Origin: Pseudomonas sp. IAC-BECa141
GTDB lineage: Bacteria; Pseudomonadota; Gammaproteobacteria; Pseudomonadales; Pseudomonadaceae
Assembly: GCF_020544405.1 (NCBI RefSeq)
Contig: NZ_CP065410.1
Span: 3,162,001 to 3,226,000, forward strand
Direction: 5' to 3'
Length of the DNA: 64,000 nt
Numbering within the stretch: the first letter of the stretch is position 1; each line of letters starts with the position of its first letter. Positions 28,309 to 38,300 of the stretch are shown piece after piece. The notes beneath the pieces are model-generated. The model saw only the letters and a list, made by a program, of their open reading frames with translations. It searched no databases and was not told the DNA's origin. The translations under genes and the position numbers were made by a program.

Positions 28309-29082
28309 CTAGCCGTTCTTCACTGCGACGAAGGCCGCCGTCTCATAGGGCACTGTTACCACGTCCCTGCCCCGCAGCAGCGGCTCGCCGGCAATCAGCT
28401 CTGCTATCTGCTCGTCAATCCTCGCGCGCTGCTGGTCGCTCAGTGCGGCAATGAAACTGGTGGAACGCACCCGGTTGAAAATCACATCTTCCGGCGAGCC
28501 GGTATGGCCATGCTGAAAGTGTTGGGCCTGCAAAGGCCCGAACGCCGCATGGGGAAAGGCCTTGCGCCATTCGCCGGTGTAAAAGCGCGGCGTGTCGCCC
28601 TCCAGCGCATTGACGATGGCGTCCAGCTTGGGCACCCAGTCGACCCGGGTGTCGCGCAGGTTCCAGATCAAACCCAGTTTGCCGCCCGGTTTGAGGACCC
28701 GGGCGATTTCATCCAGCGCCTCGGTACTGGCAAACCAGTGAAAGGCCTGCGCGCAGACCACCGCATCCACCGAGGCATCCGGCAGCGGCAAATCCGTTGC
28801 CGTACCGCTGACAGCCAGCACCTGTGGCCAGGCCAGTGACAGTTTTTCCAGCATCTGTGCCACCGGTTCGACGGCGATTACCTGGGCGCCGGTCGCCACC
28901 AGCCGTCCGGTGAATTTGCCGGTGCCGGCGCCAAGGTCGATAACGGTCTTGTGGCCATCAAGGCCCAGTGTGCCCGTCAGCCATTCACTGACGGCCGGCG
29001 GATAGTCGGGCCGGCCTTTGACGTAGGTGTCGGCGGCGGTTTTGTAGCCGCTGGCGGCCGAGTGGTGAACCTGATCTTTCAT
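28309..29082 (-). CDS. Class I SAM-dependent methyltransferase
   Basis: This 257-residue protein has a methyltransferase-11 type fold. The SAM motif I is VIDLGAGTGKFTG near residues 42-54, the acidic residue at the end of beta-2 is in VIAVEPV, and the post-motif DAVVCAQAFHWF is typical of UbiE/Tam-like enzymes of this subgroup. GGGAG lies 7 bp before the ATG at 29082. No neighbouring biosynthetic gene reveals the acceptor substrate. It is divergent from the TPR-sigma cassette. Confidence 0.85.
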   Translation of the reverse strand: MKDQVHHSAASGYKTAADTYVKGRPDYPPAVSEWLTGTLGLDGHKTVIDLGAGTGKFTGRLVATGAQVIAVEPVAQMLEKLSLAWPQVLAVSGTATDLPLPDASVDAVVCAQAFHWFASTEALDEIARVLKPGGKLGLIWNLRDTRVDWVPKLDAIVNALEGDTPRFYTGEWRKAFPHAAFGPLQAQHFQHGHTGSPEDVIFNRVRSTSFIAALSDQQRARIDEQIAELIAGEPLLRGRDVVTVPYETAAFVAVKNG

Positions 29083-29240
29083 GGCCAAACTCCCATGGTA
29101 GAACTGCAGATCGACAACGAATGCTGACGAGCATAACGCCGGAAAAAGGGCTTTCCTTTAACAAAGCCTGACAAAGCAATGAATAAATTTTCACCTTGCG
29201 GTGTTCAAAGTAAAACATGCCTCTCTGTGGAGCCTTGCCC

Positions 29241-29774
29241 ATGACTATCCGTTCCGTTATGTTCGCCGCCCCGTTGCTGGTGGCCGCCGTTTTCGCGAGC
29301 CCCCTCGCCTTCGCCAATGGCGATGAAGAGGCGCCGGTGCAGAAACCCAACTGCCCCAAAGGCCAGGTGTTCGATACCAAAACCCAGAAGTGCGTGATGC
29401 AGACCAGCCGTCTGGTGCCCGACGCCGACCGGACCGATTACGCCTACCGTCTGGCCAAGGCCGGACGTTATGAAGAAGCCCTGGCCCTGCTCGACACGCT
29501 GGAACAACCGAATACCGCCAAGGCCCTCAACTATCGCGGTTATGCCACACGAAAACTGGGGCGCACCGACGAAGGCATCGGTTATTACCTGCAATCGGTC
29601 AAGCTTGATCCGCAGTACGCGCAAGTCCGCGAATACCTGGGCGAAGCCTATGTGATCAAGGGCCGCGTCGATCTGGCGCAGGAGCAGTTGCAGCACATCC
29701 GGAAGATTTGCGGCACGACCTGCGAGGAATACCGGGACCTGGCCGAAGCCATCAACGACTCATCGAAAACCTGA
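29241..29774 (+). CDS. Periplasmic TPR-repeat protein
   Basis: This 177-residue protein has a signal peptide (cleavage near AFANG, residues 25-27), a short Cys pair (CPKGQ...KCVM), and then two to three tetratricopeptide repeats (YAYRLAKAGRYEEALALLDT, NYRGYATRKLGRTDEGIGYY, REYLGEAYVIKGRVDLAQEQL). A further Cys pair lies in KICGTTCEEY near the end, so disulfides are possible. GTGGAG precedes the ATG at 29241. It is followed by a sigma factor and an anti-sigma gene, so it may be part of an envelope sensing circuit (inference). Confidence 0.85.
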   Translation: MTIRSVMFAAPLLVAAVFASPLAFANGDEEAPVQKPNCPKGQVFDTKTQKCVMQTSRLVPDADRTDYAYRLAKAGRYEEALALLDTLEQPNTAKALNYRGYATRKLGRTDEGIGYYLQSVKLDPQYAQVREYLGEAYVIKGRVDLAQEQLQHIRKICGTTCEEYRDLAEAINDSSKT

Positions 29775-29794
29775 CACGACACGCGGAGGCGAAC

Positions 29795-30322
29795 ATTTTC
29801 AGCGATCAGGCCTTCAGAGCCGAACTCGGGCAACACTTGGCACGCCTGTGGCGTTACGGCTTGATGCTGTCGCGCAACCGGCACGTGGCCGAGGATCTGG
29901 TGCAAGCCACCTGCGTGCGGGCGCTCGAGCGTTCGGGCCAGTACGTGGCCGGCACGCGCATGGACCGCTGGCTGCTGAGCATTCTGCATTCGATCTGGCT
30001 TAACGAAGTGCGCGCCCGCCGGGTGCGCCAGGGTCAGGGCGTAGTGGACACCGACAGCCAACTGGCATTCGACGGCGAATACGCCGTGCAGACCCATGTC
30101 ATGGCAGCGCAGATAATCCGCCGGGTCGATGCGCTGCCGGAAACCCAGCGCGAAACGGTATATCTGGCCTACGTTGAAGGCCTGTCCTACCGCGAAGTCG
30201 CCGAGATCCTGCAAGTGCCGATCGGCACGGTCATGAGTCGCCTGGCCACCGCGCGCCTGAAACTGGCCGAATACCCGCCGTTGCAAACGGTACCGAACAG
30301 CCCCGCAGGAGACCGGCAATGA
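29795..30322 (+). CDS. ECF-type RNA polymerase sigma factor (probable ATT start)
   Basis: About 175 residues contain sigma region 2 (FRAELGQHLARLWRYG...AEDLVQATCVRALE, with DRWLLSILHSIWLNEVRARR as region 2.3/2.4) and region 4 (LPETQRETVYLAYVEGLSYREVAEILQVPIGTVMSRL). No ATG, GTG or TTG gives a sensible N-terminus. The TTG at 29708 lies inside the TPR gene without a proper ribosome site, and the next ATG would cut region 2.1. An ATT codon at 29795 sits 5 bp after GGAGG (29785-29789) and 20 bp after the TPR stop, so I take it as the start. CTG at 29771 is an alternative. The stop overlaps the anti-sigma start as ATGA. Confidence 0.8.
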   Translation: MFSDQAFRAELGQHLARLWRYGLMLSRNRHVAEDLVQATCVRALERSGQYVAGTRMDRWLLSILHSIWLNEVRARRVRQGQGVVDTDSQLAFDGEYAVQTHVMAAQIIRRVDALPETQRETVYLAYVEGLSYREVAEILQVPIGTVMSRLATARLKLAEYPPLQTVPNSPAGDRQ

Positions 30323-31077
30323 ATACGCCTTCCGACGAGCAACTGGTGGCGTATCTGGACGATGAACTGGACCGGGAACAGCGCAGCCACCTCGACAGCC
30401 TCATTGCCGACGATCCGTTGCTGAGTTTGCGGGTGCAATGGTTGAGCCGCAGCAGCCTGCCATTCAAGGCTGCCTACGACGAACTGGCGCAACAGGCGCC
30501 GCTTGATCGCCTGCAGGCCCGACTCGACGCCGCGCCGTCACCGCAAGAACCCGGTTTCAGCCGGCGCTGGTTCATCGGCGCCGCAGCAGCGGGCGTGGCG
30601 CTCGCAGGTGTCGCGGCGGACCGCTTGTTTCTGGCCTGGCAGACACAGCAATCGCACAACTGGCGCGAGCTGGTGGGTGATTACATGGCGCTGTATGTGC
30701 CGCAGACCCTCGAACATCTGCCCACTGATGAAGCCTCGCAACTGGCACAGTTGCGAACCGTCGATGCGCGGCTGGGCGTAAGCCTGTCGCCGGCGAAACT
30801 GAAACTGCCCGGCGCGCAGTTCAAACGCGCGCAGCTCCTTGAATACGACGGCGTGCCCATCGCCCAGATGACCTGGCTCGACGCCACCCACGGCCCGCTG
30901 GCGCTGTGCGTCACGCGCACCAACAGCGGCAGCCAGCCGCTGGCCCATGAACGTCGGCACGCAATGAACGTGGTGTACTGGACCGAACGCGAACACGCCT
31001 GGATGCTGATCGGCCATCACCCGGCTTCCGAACTGGAAGACATGGCGAAAATGTTTAAGACCCGGCTCAACGGTTAA
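30319..31077 (+). CDS. Anti-sigma factor (transmembrane)
   Basis: This 252-residue protein begins with a short anti-sigma-type cytoplasmic domain (SDEQLVAYLDDELDREQR). It then has one membrane segment ([20 protein letters not shown], about residues 89-108) and a periplasmic domain of about 140 residues. The His/Cys zinc motif of the ZAS class is not visible, so it is a zinc-less variant like many FecR/RskA-like regulators. It overlaps the sigma gene by 4 bp. It would hold the sigma factor inactive until an envelope signal is perceived. Confidence 0.82.
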   Translation: MNTPSDEQLVAYLDDELDREQRSHLDSLIADDPLLSLRVQWLSRSSLPFKAAYDELAQQAPLDRLQARLDAAPSPQEPGFSRRWFIGAAAAGVALAGVAADRLFLAWQTQQSHNWRELVGDYMALYVPQTLEHLPTDEASQLAQLRTVDARLGVSLSPAKLKLPGAQFKRAQLLEYDGVPIAQMTWLDATHGPLALCVTRTNSGSQPLAHERRHAMNVVYWTEREHAWMLIGHHPASELEDMAKMFKTRLNG

Positions 31078-31127
31078 AGAATTTTTTCACTATGCTGCCC
31101 GGGTGAGTTTCCAAGAAGGATGGATTT

Positions 31128-31754
31128 ATGCCGATTTCGCCACGCACAGCCCTGCTGGTCATCGACGTGCAGAACGACTTCATTCCCGGTGGCCAGTTGG
31201 CCGTGCCCGAAGGTGATTTGATCGTGCCGCTGATCAACCGGCTGGCCGGGCAGTTCAAGCAAGTGGTCATTTCCCAGGACTGGCACCCGGCCGGACATGC
31301 TTCGTTTGCCTCCAGTCATCCCGGCCGCCAACCCTATGACCTGATTCAACTGCCGTATGGCGAGCAGACGCTGTGGCCGGATCACTGCATTCAGGGCTCA
31401 CGCGGTGCCGAGTTTCATTCGGGACTCGACCTGCCCCACGCGCAGTTGATCATCCGCAAGGGTTGCAACCCGGACATCGACAGCTATTCGGCGTTTCTGG
31501 AAGCGGATCGCGTAACGACCACGGGTCTGGCCGGTTATCTGAAGGAGCGCGGCATCGACACGGTGTACATGGTCGGCCTGGCGCTGGATTTCTGCGTGAT
31601 GTTCTCTGCGCTGGACGCACGGGCGGCGGGGTTTAACACCTTTGTAGTGCTGGATGCGTGCCGGGCCATTGATTTGAATGGCTCGCGGGCGACCGCGAAC
31701 CAGCGGATGCAGGTAGCCGGGGTCGGATTGATCCAGTCGACTGAACTGCTTTGA
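31128..31754 (+). CDS. pncA: Nicotinamidase/pyrazinamidase
   Basis: This 208-residue isochorismatase-fold amidase has the catalytic triad Asp13, Lys111 and Cys156. The metal ligands are Asp51, His53 and His86, at positions that largely coincide with those of the E. coli enzyme. It converts nicotinamide to nicotinate for NAD salvage. GAAGGA precedes the ATG. It stands 50 bp after the anti-sigma gene and 11 bp before repeat copy C. Confidence 0.93.
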   Translation: MPISPRTALLVIDVQNDFIPGGQLAVPEGDLIVPLINRLAGQFKQVVISQDWHPAGHASFASSHPGRQPYDLIQLPYGEQTLWPDHCIQGSRGAEFHSGLDLPHAQLIIRKGCNPDIDSYSAFLEADRVTTTGLAGYLKERGIDTVYMVGLALDFCVMFSALDARAAGFNTFVVLDACRAIDLNGSRATANQRMQVAGVGLIQSTELL

Positions 31755-31764
31755 CCGACTTGCT

Positions 31765-31868
31765 GATCGTTCCCACGCTCCGCGTGGGAATGCATACGGT
31801 GACGCTCTGCGTCACAAAGGACGCGGAGCGTCCTAGGCGGCATTCCCACGCAGAGCGTGGGAACGATC
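31765..31868. repeat. Four-hairpin repeat, copy C (short subtype)
   Basis: This 104-bp element has the standard GATCGTTCCCACGC and GCGTGGGAACGATC ends. The interior differs from A, B, E and F: it has a GTGACGC-tct-GCGTCAC hairpin and GGACGCGGAGCGTCC, without the TTCCAGAGCTGGAA core. Copy D shares this subtype. It lies between the convergent pncA and the sensor kinase gene. Confidence 0.88.
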
Positions 31869-31896
31869 AGCGCTCTGGGTGGGAACTCAGCGATCA

Positions 31897-33198
31897 TCAG
31901 GTCGGGGTTGGCAGCCAGAGCCTGAACCGCGCCCCGCCCAACGGCGAGCCTTCCACCGTCAGCGTACCGCCCTGCGCCTCGAGCGCCCGACGGCTGATCG
32001 CCAGCCCCAGGCCAAAGCCGCCGGTCGCCCGATCGCGGCTGCGATCCAGGCGATAGAACGGCTCGAAAATCCGCTCCCGCTCGTCTTCCGGAATGCCGAT
32101 CCCGTCGTCATCCACCCAGATCTCGCACCCCTTCGGGCACACTTGCACGCCAATCTGAATGCGTTTTTCGCAGTAGCGCATGGCGTTGCGCAGCAGGTTC
32201 TGAATCGCCCGGGCCGTCAGGCGCGGGTCGAGAGAGAAGCGTTCCAGCTGATTGTGCAGCAGCACATCAATGACGATTTCCGGGGATTCCAGTTCTTCGT
32301 CGACGCTGCCCAGAATGCTGTCAATGAATTCGTCCAGCGACACTTCGACCTGCTCCGGCAGCTTCGCCGGATTCTGCAGGCGGCTGTAGGACAGCAGCTC
32401 CAGCACCAATTCATCCAGTTCACGAATGTGCGCGACCAACCCTTGCAGGCGTTCGCGGCTGGCTTGCGGCAAGTCATCGGACAGCGCCAGCGCCAAGCCG
32501 AAGTCCAGGCGGGTCAGCGGCGTGCGCAGTTCGTGGGACACCGCGTTGAGCAGATCCCGCTGCTGGTTGAGCAGGTTTTCGATGTCGCCGGCCATGGTGT
32601 CGAACACGTGGGCCAGACTGCCGATGTTCGAATTCGGGCCAATCTGCGTACGTTCGCTCAAATGGCCCTTGCCGAAACGTTCGGCCGTGCCCTTGAGGCG
32701 TTCCAGATCGCGCCAGTGCGGGCGAAACCAGAGCAACAGGCACGCCAGCAGACTCGCGCCGATCAGTACGTTGATGCTCCAGTACAACAGGTTCACGTCC
32801 ATCGGATCCGGCGGCACCACCATCTGCACCGCCATTTCGTCGTTCAGCGGCGTGACCGCCAGCGTCCGCCAGCCCCAGTCACCGATGCGCACCACGTTTT
32901 CCCCGCGACGCAGGCGCTCTTGTTCAATCGGGGTGAAGTCGGCGTTATCGATACGGGCGAGGACGATGTGCAGCGGCTGGAAATCCTTGTCCATCGACGC
33001 CGCAACCGCGGGCCACTGATCCTGCGGCGCAGCGTGAAACTGCTTGGTGATCAGCGACTGCAGGCCCCGGGAATAGTCGAGGTTGTAAGTCACGAAGCGG
33101 TCCCTGAACGCCATCACTACCAGATCCGGCACCAGATAGATCGCCGCGCTGTAGGAAACGATCGTTACCAGGTAGAGGCGAAACAGGATTCTGAACAT
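31897..33198 (-). CDS. Sensor histidine kinase (RstB-like)
   Basis: This 433-residue inner-membrane kinase has a first membrane helix near residues 7-29, a periplasmic domain of about 115 residues, and a second helix around 141-163. A HAMP linker follows, then an H-box VSHELRTPLTRLDFG, an N-box NLLRNAMRYCEK, and G-boxes DDDGIGIP and GGFGLGLAI. The domain layout and wording resemble E. coli RstB. The ATG at 33198 lies 4 bp after the response regulator stop on the same strand, so they form a two-gene operon. The signal is unknown; the neighbouring RND pump is a plausible target of the system. Confidence 0.9.
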   Translation of the reverse strand: MFRILFRLYLVTIVSYSAAIYLVPDLVVMAFRDRFVTYNLDYSRGLQSLITKQFHAAPQDQWPAVAASMDKDFQPLHIVLARIDNADFTPIEQERLRRGENVVRIGDWGWRTLAVTPLNDEMAVQMVVPPDPMDVNLLYWSINVLIGASLLACLLLWFRPHWRDLERLKGTAERFGKGHLSERTQIGPNSNIGSLAHVFDTMAGDIENLLNQQRDLLNAVSHELRTPLTRLDFGLALALSDDLPQASRERLQGLVAHIRELDELVLELLSYSRLQNPAKLPEQVEVSLDEFIDSILGSVDEELESPEIVIDVLLHNQLERFSLDPRLTARAIQNLLRNAMRYCEKRIQIGVQVCPKGCEIWVDDDGIGIPEDERERIFEPFYRLDRSRDRATGGFGLGLAISRRALEAQGGTLTVEGSPLGGARFRLWLPTPT

Positions 33199-33202
33199 CG
33201 AA

Positions 33203-33904
33203 TCAGCATTCCCACTCGGAACGGCTGAACAGATAACCCTTGCCCCACACGGTCTTGATCTTGCGCGCCTCGCCGGCATGGTCGTCGAACTTGCGTCGCA
33301 GCTTGGAAATCGCCACGTCCACCGAACGATCGGTGCCGTTGAACTCGATGCCGCGCAGGCGTTGCAGGATCTGGTCACGACTCAGCACTTCGCCGGCATG
33401 ACGGGCCAGCACCACCAGCAGGTTGTATTCGCCGCTGGACAGTTCGACCGGTTGCTCGCGCCAGGTCACGGTGCGCTCCGACAGGTCGATGCACAGATTG
33501 CCCATCAGAATCCGGTCGTTGGCGGTCATCGGTTCGCCGAGGCTGCTTCGACGCAACAAAGTACGGACCCGCGCCAGCAAGACGCGCGGCTCGCAGGGTT
33601 TGGTCACGTAATCGTCGGCGCCCATTTCCAGGCCCAGCACCTGATCGTGGCTGTCGTCACGAGCGGTGAGCATCAGGATCGGCAGCGTTGCCGAGTCGGC
33701 GCGCAACAAGCGACAGACCTGCAAGCCATCCAGGCCCGGCAGCATCAGGTCGAGGATCACCAGGTCCGGCGGATTGAGCCTTGCCCGTTCGCGCACATGG
33801 TCGCCCCGGCCGATCACGCTGACGGAATAGCCGTTGCGCTCGAGATAGCTGGAGATCAGTTCGGCGAGGGCGGTGTCGTCTTCGACCAGGAGGATGTTGG
33901 GCAT
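33203..33904 (-). CDS. OmpR-family response regulator (RstA-like)
   Basis: This 233-residue protein has a receiver domain (LVEDD acidic pocket; phospho-acceptor Asp in LVILDLMLPGLDG near residue 52; Thr/Lys switch residues in MLTARDD and DYVTKPCEP) and a C-terminal winged helix (RSVDVAISKLRRKFDDH). It is first in the operon with its kinase. It is divergent from the RND efflux genes, with a REP doublet between them. Confidence 0.92.
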   Translation of the reverse strand: MPNILLVEDDTALAELISSYLERNGYSVSVIGRGDHVRERARLNPPDLVILDLMLPGLDGLQVCRLLRADSATLPILMLTARDDSHDQVLGLEMGADDYVTKPCEPRVLLARVRTLLRRSSLGEPMTANDRILMGNLCIDLSERTVTWREQPVELSSGEYNLLVVLARHAGEVLSRDQILQRLRGIEFNGTDRSVDVAISKLRRKFDDHAGEARKIKTVWGKGYLFSRSEWEC

Positions 33905-33942
33905 TGATGATCCAGATATTGCAGTGGTGTTTGTCAGGACCT

Positions 33943-34018
33943 CTTCGCGAGCAAGCTCGCTCCCACATTGAATTTGTGTCGTTCACAAAACCTGTGGGAG
34001 CGAGCTTGCTCGCGAAAG
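33943..34018. repeat. REP doublet upstream of the RND operon
   Basis: TTCGCGAGCAAGCTCGCTCCCAC and GTGGGAGCGAGCTTGCTCGCGAA form an inverted pair with a loop of about 28 bp. It lies in the divergent region between the response regulator and the RND adaptor gene, which is an unusual place for a REP because it may intrude on promoters. Confidence 0.88.
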
Positions 34019-34088
34019 CGGCTTAACAGTCACGAAATAATTCAAGGCGTAAAGGATATACGCCCTCACTCGTCCCTGAGCAAAACCC

Positions 34089-34105
34089 TTACACAATTTC
34101 ACACA
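34089..34105 (+). promoter_or_regulatory. Candidate OmpR-type direct repeats
   Basis: TTACACA at 34089-34095 and TTCACACA at 34098-34105 form an approximately 10-bp-spaced direct repeat. TACAAAGCTTCACC follows a few bases later. Sites of this shape are bound by OmpR-family regulators; the adjacent RstA-like protein is the natural candidate. The sites lie 73 bp before the RND adaptor start. Confidence 0.35.
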
Positions 34106-34177
34106 GCACCTACAAAGCTTCACCGCTACCCTCGGCGACTGTCCGTAGGATGCGCAGATCAATATTGGGGGTTGTAC

Positions 34178-35335
34178 ATGTCGAAGAATCTGCTGGCCGG
34201 GCTCGGCCTGATCGCATTGGCGCTGACGCTGAGTGCCTGTGATAAATCCTCGAACGCCGAGGAACAGGCACCGCCGGCCACCGTGCGGATCGAAACCCTT
34301 GAGGCGCGCCCCCTGTCGATCAGCAGCGAACTCAGCGGGCGGATTGCCGCACCACGCATCGCCGAAGTCCGTGCCCGGGTGGCTGGCGTCGTGCTGCAAC
34401 GCACCTTCCGCGAAGGCAGCGACGTTAAAAAGGGTGACGTGTTGTTCCGCATTGATCCGGCACCGTTCAAGGCTGACCTCGATAGCGCCGAAGCGGCCCT
34501 GCGCAAGGCCGAGGCCAACGCGTTCCAGGCAAAACTGCAGGAACAGCGCTACGCCCGGTTGATCGACGACAAGGCCATCAGCGCTCAGGACTACGACAAC
34601 GCCCGTGCCAATGCCCGGCAAACCGCTGCCGACGTTGCGGCCAACAAGGCGGCCGTCGAGCGCGCGAAGCTGAACCTGGGCTACGCCACCGTTACCGCGC
34701 CGATTTCCGGGCGCGTCGGTCGTGCCTTGGTGACCGAAGGCGCGCTGGTCGGCCAGAACGAAACCACGCCCATGGCGCTGATCCAGCAACTGAACCCGAT
34801 CCACGCCGACCTCACCCAGTCGACCCGCGAACTGAATGAGCTGCGCCGGGCCTTCCGTTCCGGCCAGTTGCAGCAGGTCGGCCAGGATCAGGTCAAGGCC
34901 ACGTTGATTCAGGACGATGGCAGCCTCTATCCGCTGCCGGGCAAGTTGCTGTTCAGCGACATCACCGTCGATCCGGGCACCGGGCAGATTATTCTGCGCA
35001 GCGAGTTTCCCAACCCCGACCTGGACCTGTTGCCCGGCAGCTATGTTCGCGTGCGTCTGGAACAAGGCGTGATTGAGCACGGATTGACCGTGCCGCAACG
35101 CGCGGTGCAGCGTGACAGCGCCGGTGTGGCGCAGGTACTGACCGTCGACGATCAGAAGCGCGTCGCCCTGCAACCGGTGCAACTGGGCGCCGTACAGAAC
35201 GACCGCTGGATCGTCACCGGTGGCCTGAAGGCCGGCGACCGCATTGTCATCGAAGGCCTGCAACACGCCCGCCCGGGCGAAGTGGTGCAGATCGACGACA
35301 CCCCTCTTCCACTTGCCCAGACCTCTGGTCAGTAA
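34178..35335 (+). CDS. RND efflux periplasmic adaptor (lipoprotein)
   Basis: This 385-residue membrane-fusion protein has a lipoprotein signal (lipobox LSAC near residues 17-20). The lipoyl halves are RVAGVVLQRTFREGSDVKKGDVLFRID and TVTAPISGRVGRALVTEGALV, separated by an alpha-hairpin (about residues 95-150). Beta-barrel and membrane-proximal domains follow. It belongs to the AcrA/MexA family. The ATG at 34178 follows GGGGG at 34166-34170; the longer frame starts inside the REP element. The pump gene follows after 15 bp. Confidence 0.93.
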   Translation: MSKNLLAGLGLIALALTLSACDKSSNAEEQAPPATVRIETLEARPLSISSELSGRIAAPRIAEVRARVAGVVLQRTFREGSDVKKGDVLFRIDPAPFKADLDSAEAALRKAEANAFQAKLQEQRYARLIDDKAISAQDYDNARANARQTAADVAANKAAVERAKLNLGYATVTAPISGRVGRALVTEGALVGQNETTPMALIQQLNPIHADLTQSTRELNELRRAFRSGQLQQVGQDQVKATLIQDDGSLYPLPGKLLFSDITVDPGTGQIILRSEFPNPDLDLLPGSYVRVRLEQGVIEHGLTVPQRAVQRDSAGVAQVLTVDDQKRVALQPVQLGAVQNDRWIVTGGLKAGDRIVIEGLQHARPGEVVQIDDTPLPLAQTSGQ

Positions 35336-35350
35336 GCAGGACGCTCTTCT

Positions 35351-38300
35351 ATGCCGCAGTTCTTTATCGACCGCCCGGTGTTCGCCTGGGTCGTCGCGTT
35401 GTTCATCCTGTTGGCCGGTGCGCTGGCCATCCCGCAATTGCCGGTGGCGCAATACCCCGACGTCGCGCCGCCGCAGATCGAAATCTATGCCGTGTACCCG
35501 GGCGCCTCGGCGCAGACCGTCGACGAAAGCGTGGTCAGCCTGATTGAGGAAGAGCTTAACGGCGCCGATCACCTGCTGTATTTCGAATCGCAGAGCAGTC
35601 TCGGCAGCGCCACCATCAAGGCCACGTTCCAGCCGGGCACCAACCCGGAACTGGCGCAGGTCGATGTGCAGAACCGCCTGAAAGTGGTCGAGTCGCGCCT
35701 GCCGCAAGCGGTCAATCAGCAAGGTTTGCAGGTGGAGAAAGTCTCCGCCGGCTTCCTGTTGCTGATCACCCTCACGTCCAGTGACGGCAAGCTCGACGAC
35801 GTGGCGCTCAGCGATTATCTGGCGCGCAACGTGATGAACGAGATCAAGCGCATCGACGGCGTCGGCAAGGCCCAGCTGTATGGCGCCGAGCGGGCGATGC
35901 GGATCTGGGTCGATCCGCAGAAGCTAATCGGTTTCAACCTGACGCCGGCTGACGTCAACGCCGCCATCGTCGCGCAGAACGCCCAGGTCTCGGCGGGCAG
36001 CATCGGCGATCTGCCGAACCCGAGCACTCAGGAGATCACCGCGACGATTCTGGTCAAGGGCCAACTGTCGACGCCGGAAGAGTTCGCCGACATCGTGCTC
36101 AAGGCCAATCCGGATGGTTCCACCGTACGCATCAAGGATGTGGCGCGGGTCGAGATCGGCAGCCAGGAATACCAGTTCGGCACCCGCCTGAACGGCAAGC
36201 CGTCCACCGCCGTCGGCGTGCAACTGTCGCCGGGCGCCAACGCCCTCAGCACCGCCACTTTGATCCGGGCGAAGATGGATGAACTGTCGCGCTACTTCCC
36301 GACTGGCGTGGAATACAAGATCCCCTACGACACTTCGCCATTCGTGAAGGTCTCGATCACCAAAGTGGTTTACACCCTCGGCGAGGCGATGTTGCTGGTG
36401 TTTGCGGTGATGTTCCTGTTCCTGCAGAACATCCGCTACACCCTGATCCCGACGCTGGTGGTGCCGGTGGCGCTGATGGGCACCTTCGCGACCATGCTCG
36501 CGCTGGGCTTCTCGATCAACGTGCTGACCATGTTCGGCATGGTGCTGGCCATCGGCATTCTGGTGGACGACGCCATCGTCGTGGTGGAGAACGTCGAACG
36601 GATCATGGCCACCGAAGGCCTGTCGCCCAAAGAGGCGACGCGCAAGGCGATGCGGCAGATTACCGGCGCGATCATCGGTATCACGCTGGTGCTGGTGGCG
36701 GTGTTCATTCCGATGGCGTTCATGCAGGGTTCGGTGGGCGTGATTTACCGGCAGTTCTCGCTGTCGATGGCCACTTCGATTCTGTTCTCGGCGTTCCTTG
36801 CCCTGACCTTGACCCCGGCACTGTGCGCAACGCTGCTCAAGCCGATCGCCAAGGGTGAACATCACGAGAAGACCGGGTTCTTCGGCTGGTTCAATTGCCG
36901 CTTCGAGCAACTGACCGATCGCTATCAGGGCTGGGTCGGCTACGCGCTGAAACGCACCGGGCGTTACCTGCTGATTTACGTTGTGCTGCTGGTGGGGCTG
37001 GGCCTGTGCTTTGCGCGTCTGCCCTCCTCGTTCCTGCCAGTCGAGGATCAGGGTTACACCATCACCGACATTCAGCTGCCGCCGGGCGCGACCAAGAATC
37101 GTACCGTGCAGGTCGCCGAGCAGCTCGAAGCGCACAACAATGGCGAACCGGGCATCAGTGACAGCGTGGTGATCCTGGGTTTCAGCTTCTCCGGTAGCGG
37201 GCAGAACGCCGCACTGGCGTTCACCACGCTCAAGGACTGGTCACAGCGTGGCAGCGATGATTCGGCCAGTTCGATTGCCGACCGCGCCAACATCGCCCTG
37301 AGTCAGATCAAGGATGCGATGGCGTTTTCGGTGCTGCCGCCGCCGGTGGACGGCCTCGGCACTTCCAGCGGCTTCGAATTTCGCCTGCAGGATCGCGGCG
37401 GCCTCGGCCACGCAACCTTGATGGAGGCACGCACCCAACTGCTGGAAGCCGCAGAGAAAAGCCCGATCCTGATGAACGTGCGTGAAAGCGCCCTGGCCGA
37501 AGCGCCGCAAGTGCAACTGGAAGTGGACCGCAAACAGGCCAACGCGCTGGGCATTTCGTTCGCCGACGTCGGCAACGTGCTGTCCACTGCCATCGGTTCT
37601 TCGTACGTCAATGACTTCCCCAATCAGGGGCGGATGCAACGCGTTGTCGTACAGGCTGAAGGCGATCGCCGCAGTCAGGTCGATGATCTGCTGAAAATGC
37701 ACGTGCGCAACGACGCCGGGAAAATGGTGCCGCTGTCGGCATTTGTCCGAGCCACATGGACTCAGGGCCCTGCGCAGCTGACCCGCTACAACGGCTACCC
37801 GGCAATCTCGATTTCCGGTGAGCCGAAACCCGGCCACAGTACCGGCGAGGCCATGGCGGAGATCGAACGACTGGTAGCGCAAGGGCCGAAAGGCATGGGT
37901 CAGGAATGGACCGGTCTGTCGCTGCAGGAGCGTTTGTCCGGCAGTCAGGCGCCGATCCTGCTCGGGTTGTCGTTGCTGATCGTGTTCCTGTGCCTGGCGG
38001 CGTTGTACGAGAGCTGGTCGATTCCGACTTCCGTGCTGCTGGTGGTGCCGCTCGGTGTGCTCGGCGCAGTGCTGGCGGTGACTTTGCGCGGGATGCCTAA
38101 CGATGTGTTCTTCAAGGTCGGCCTGATCACCATCATCGGCCTGTCGGCGAAGAACGCGATCCTGATCATCGAGTTTGCCAAGAGTCTGTATGACGAAGGT
38201 CACGATCTGATTGACGCCACGCTGCAAGCGGCACGCCTGCGGCTGCGGCCGATTGTCATGACCTCGCTGGCGTTCATTCTGGGTGTGGTGCCGTTGGCGA

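Noticed and set aside
33968..34177. N-terminal extension of the RND adaptor
   Set aside because: It begins inside a REP element and would bury the lipoprotein signal; ATG 34178 has a good ribosome site.
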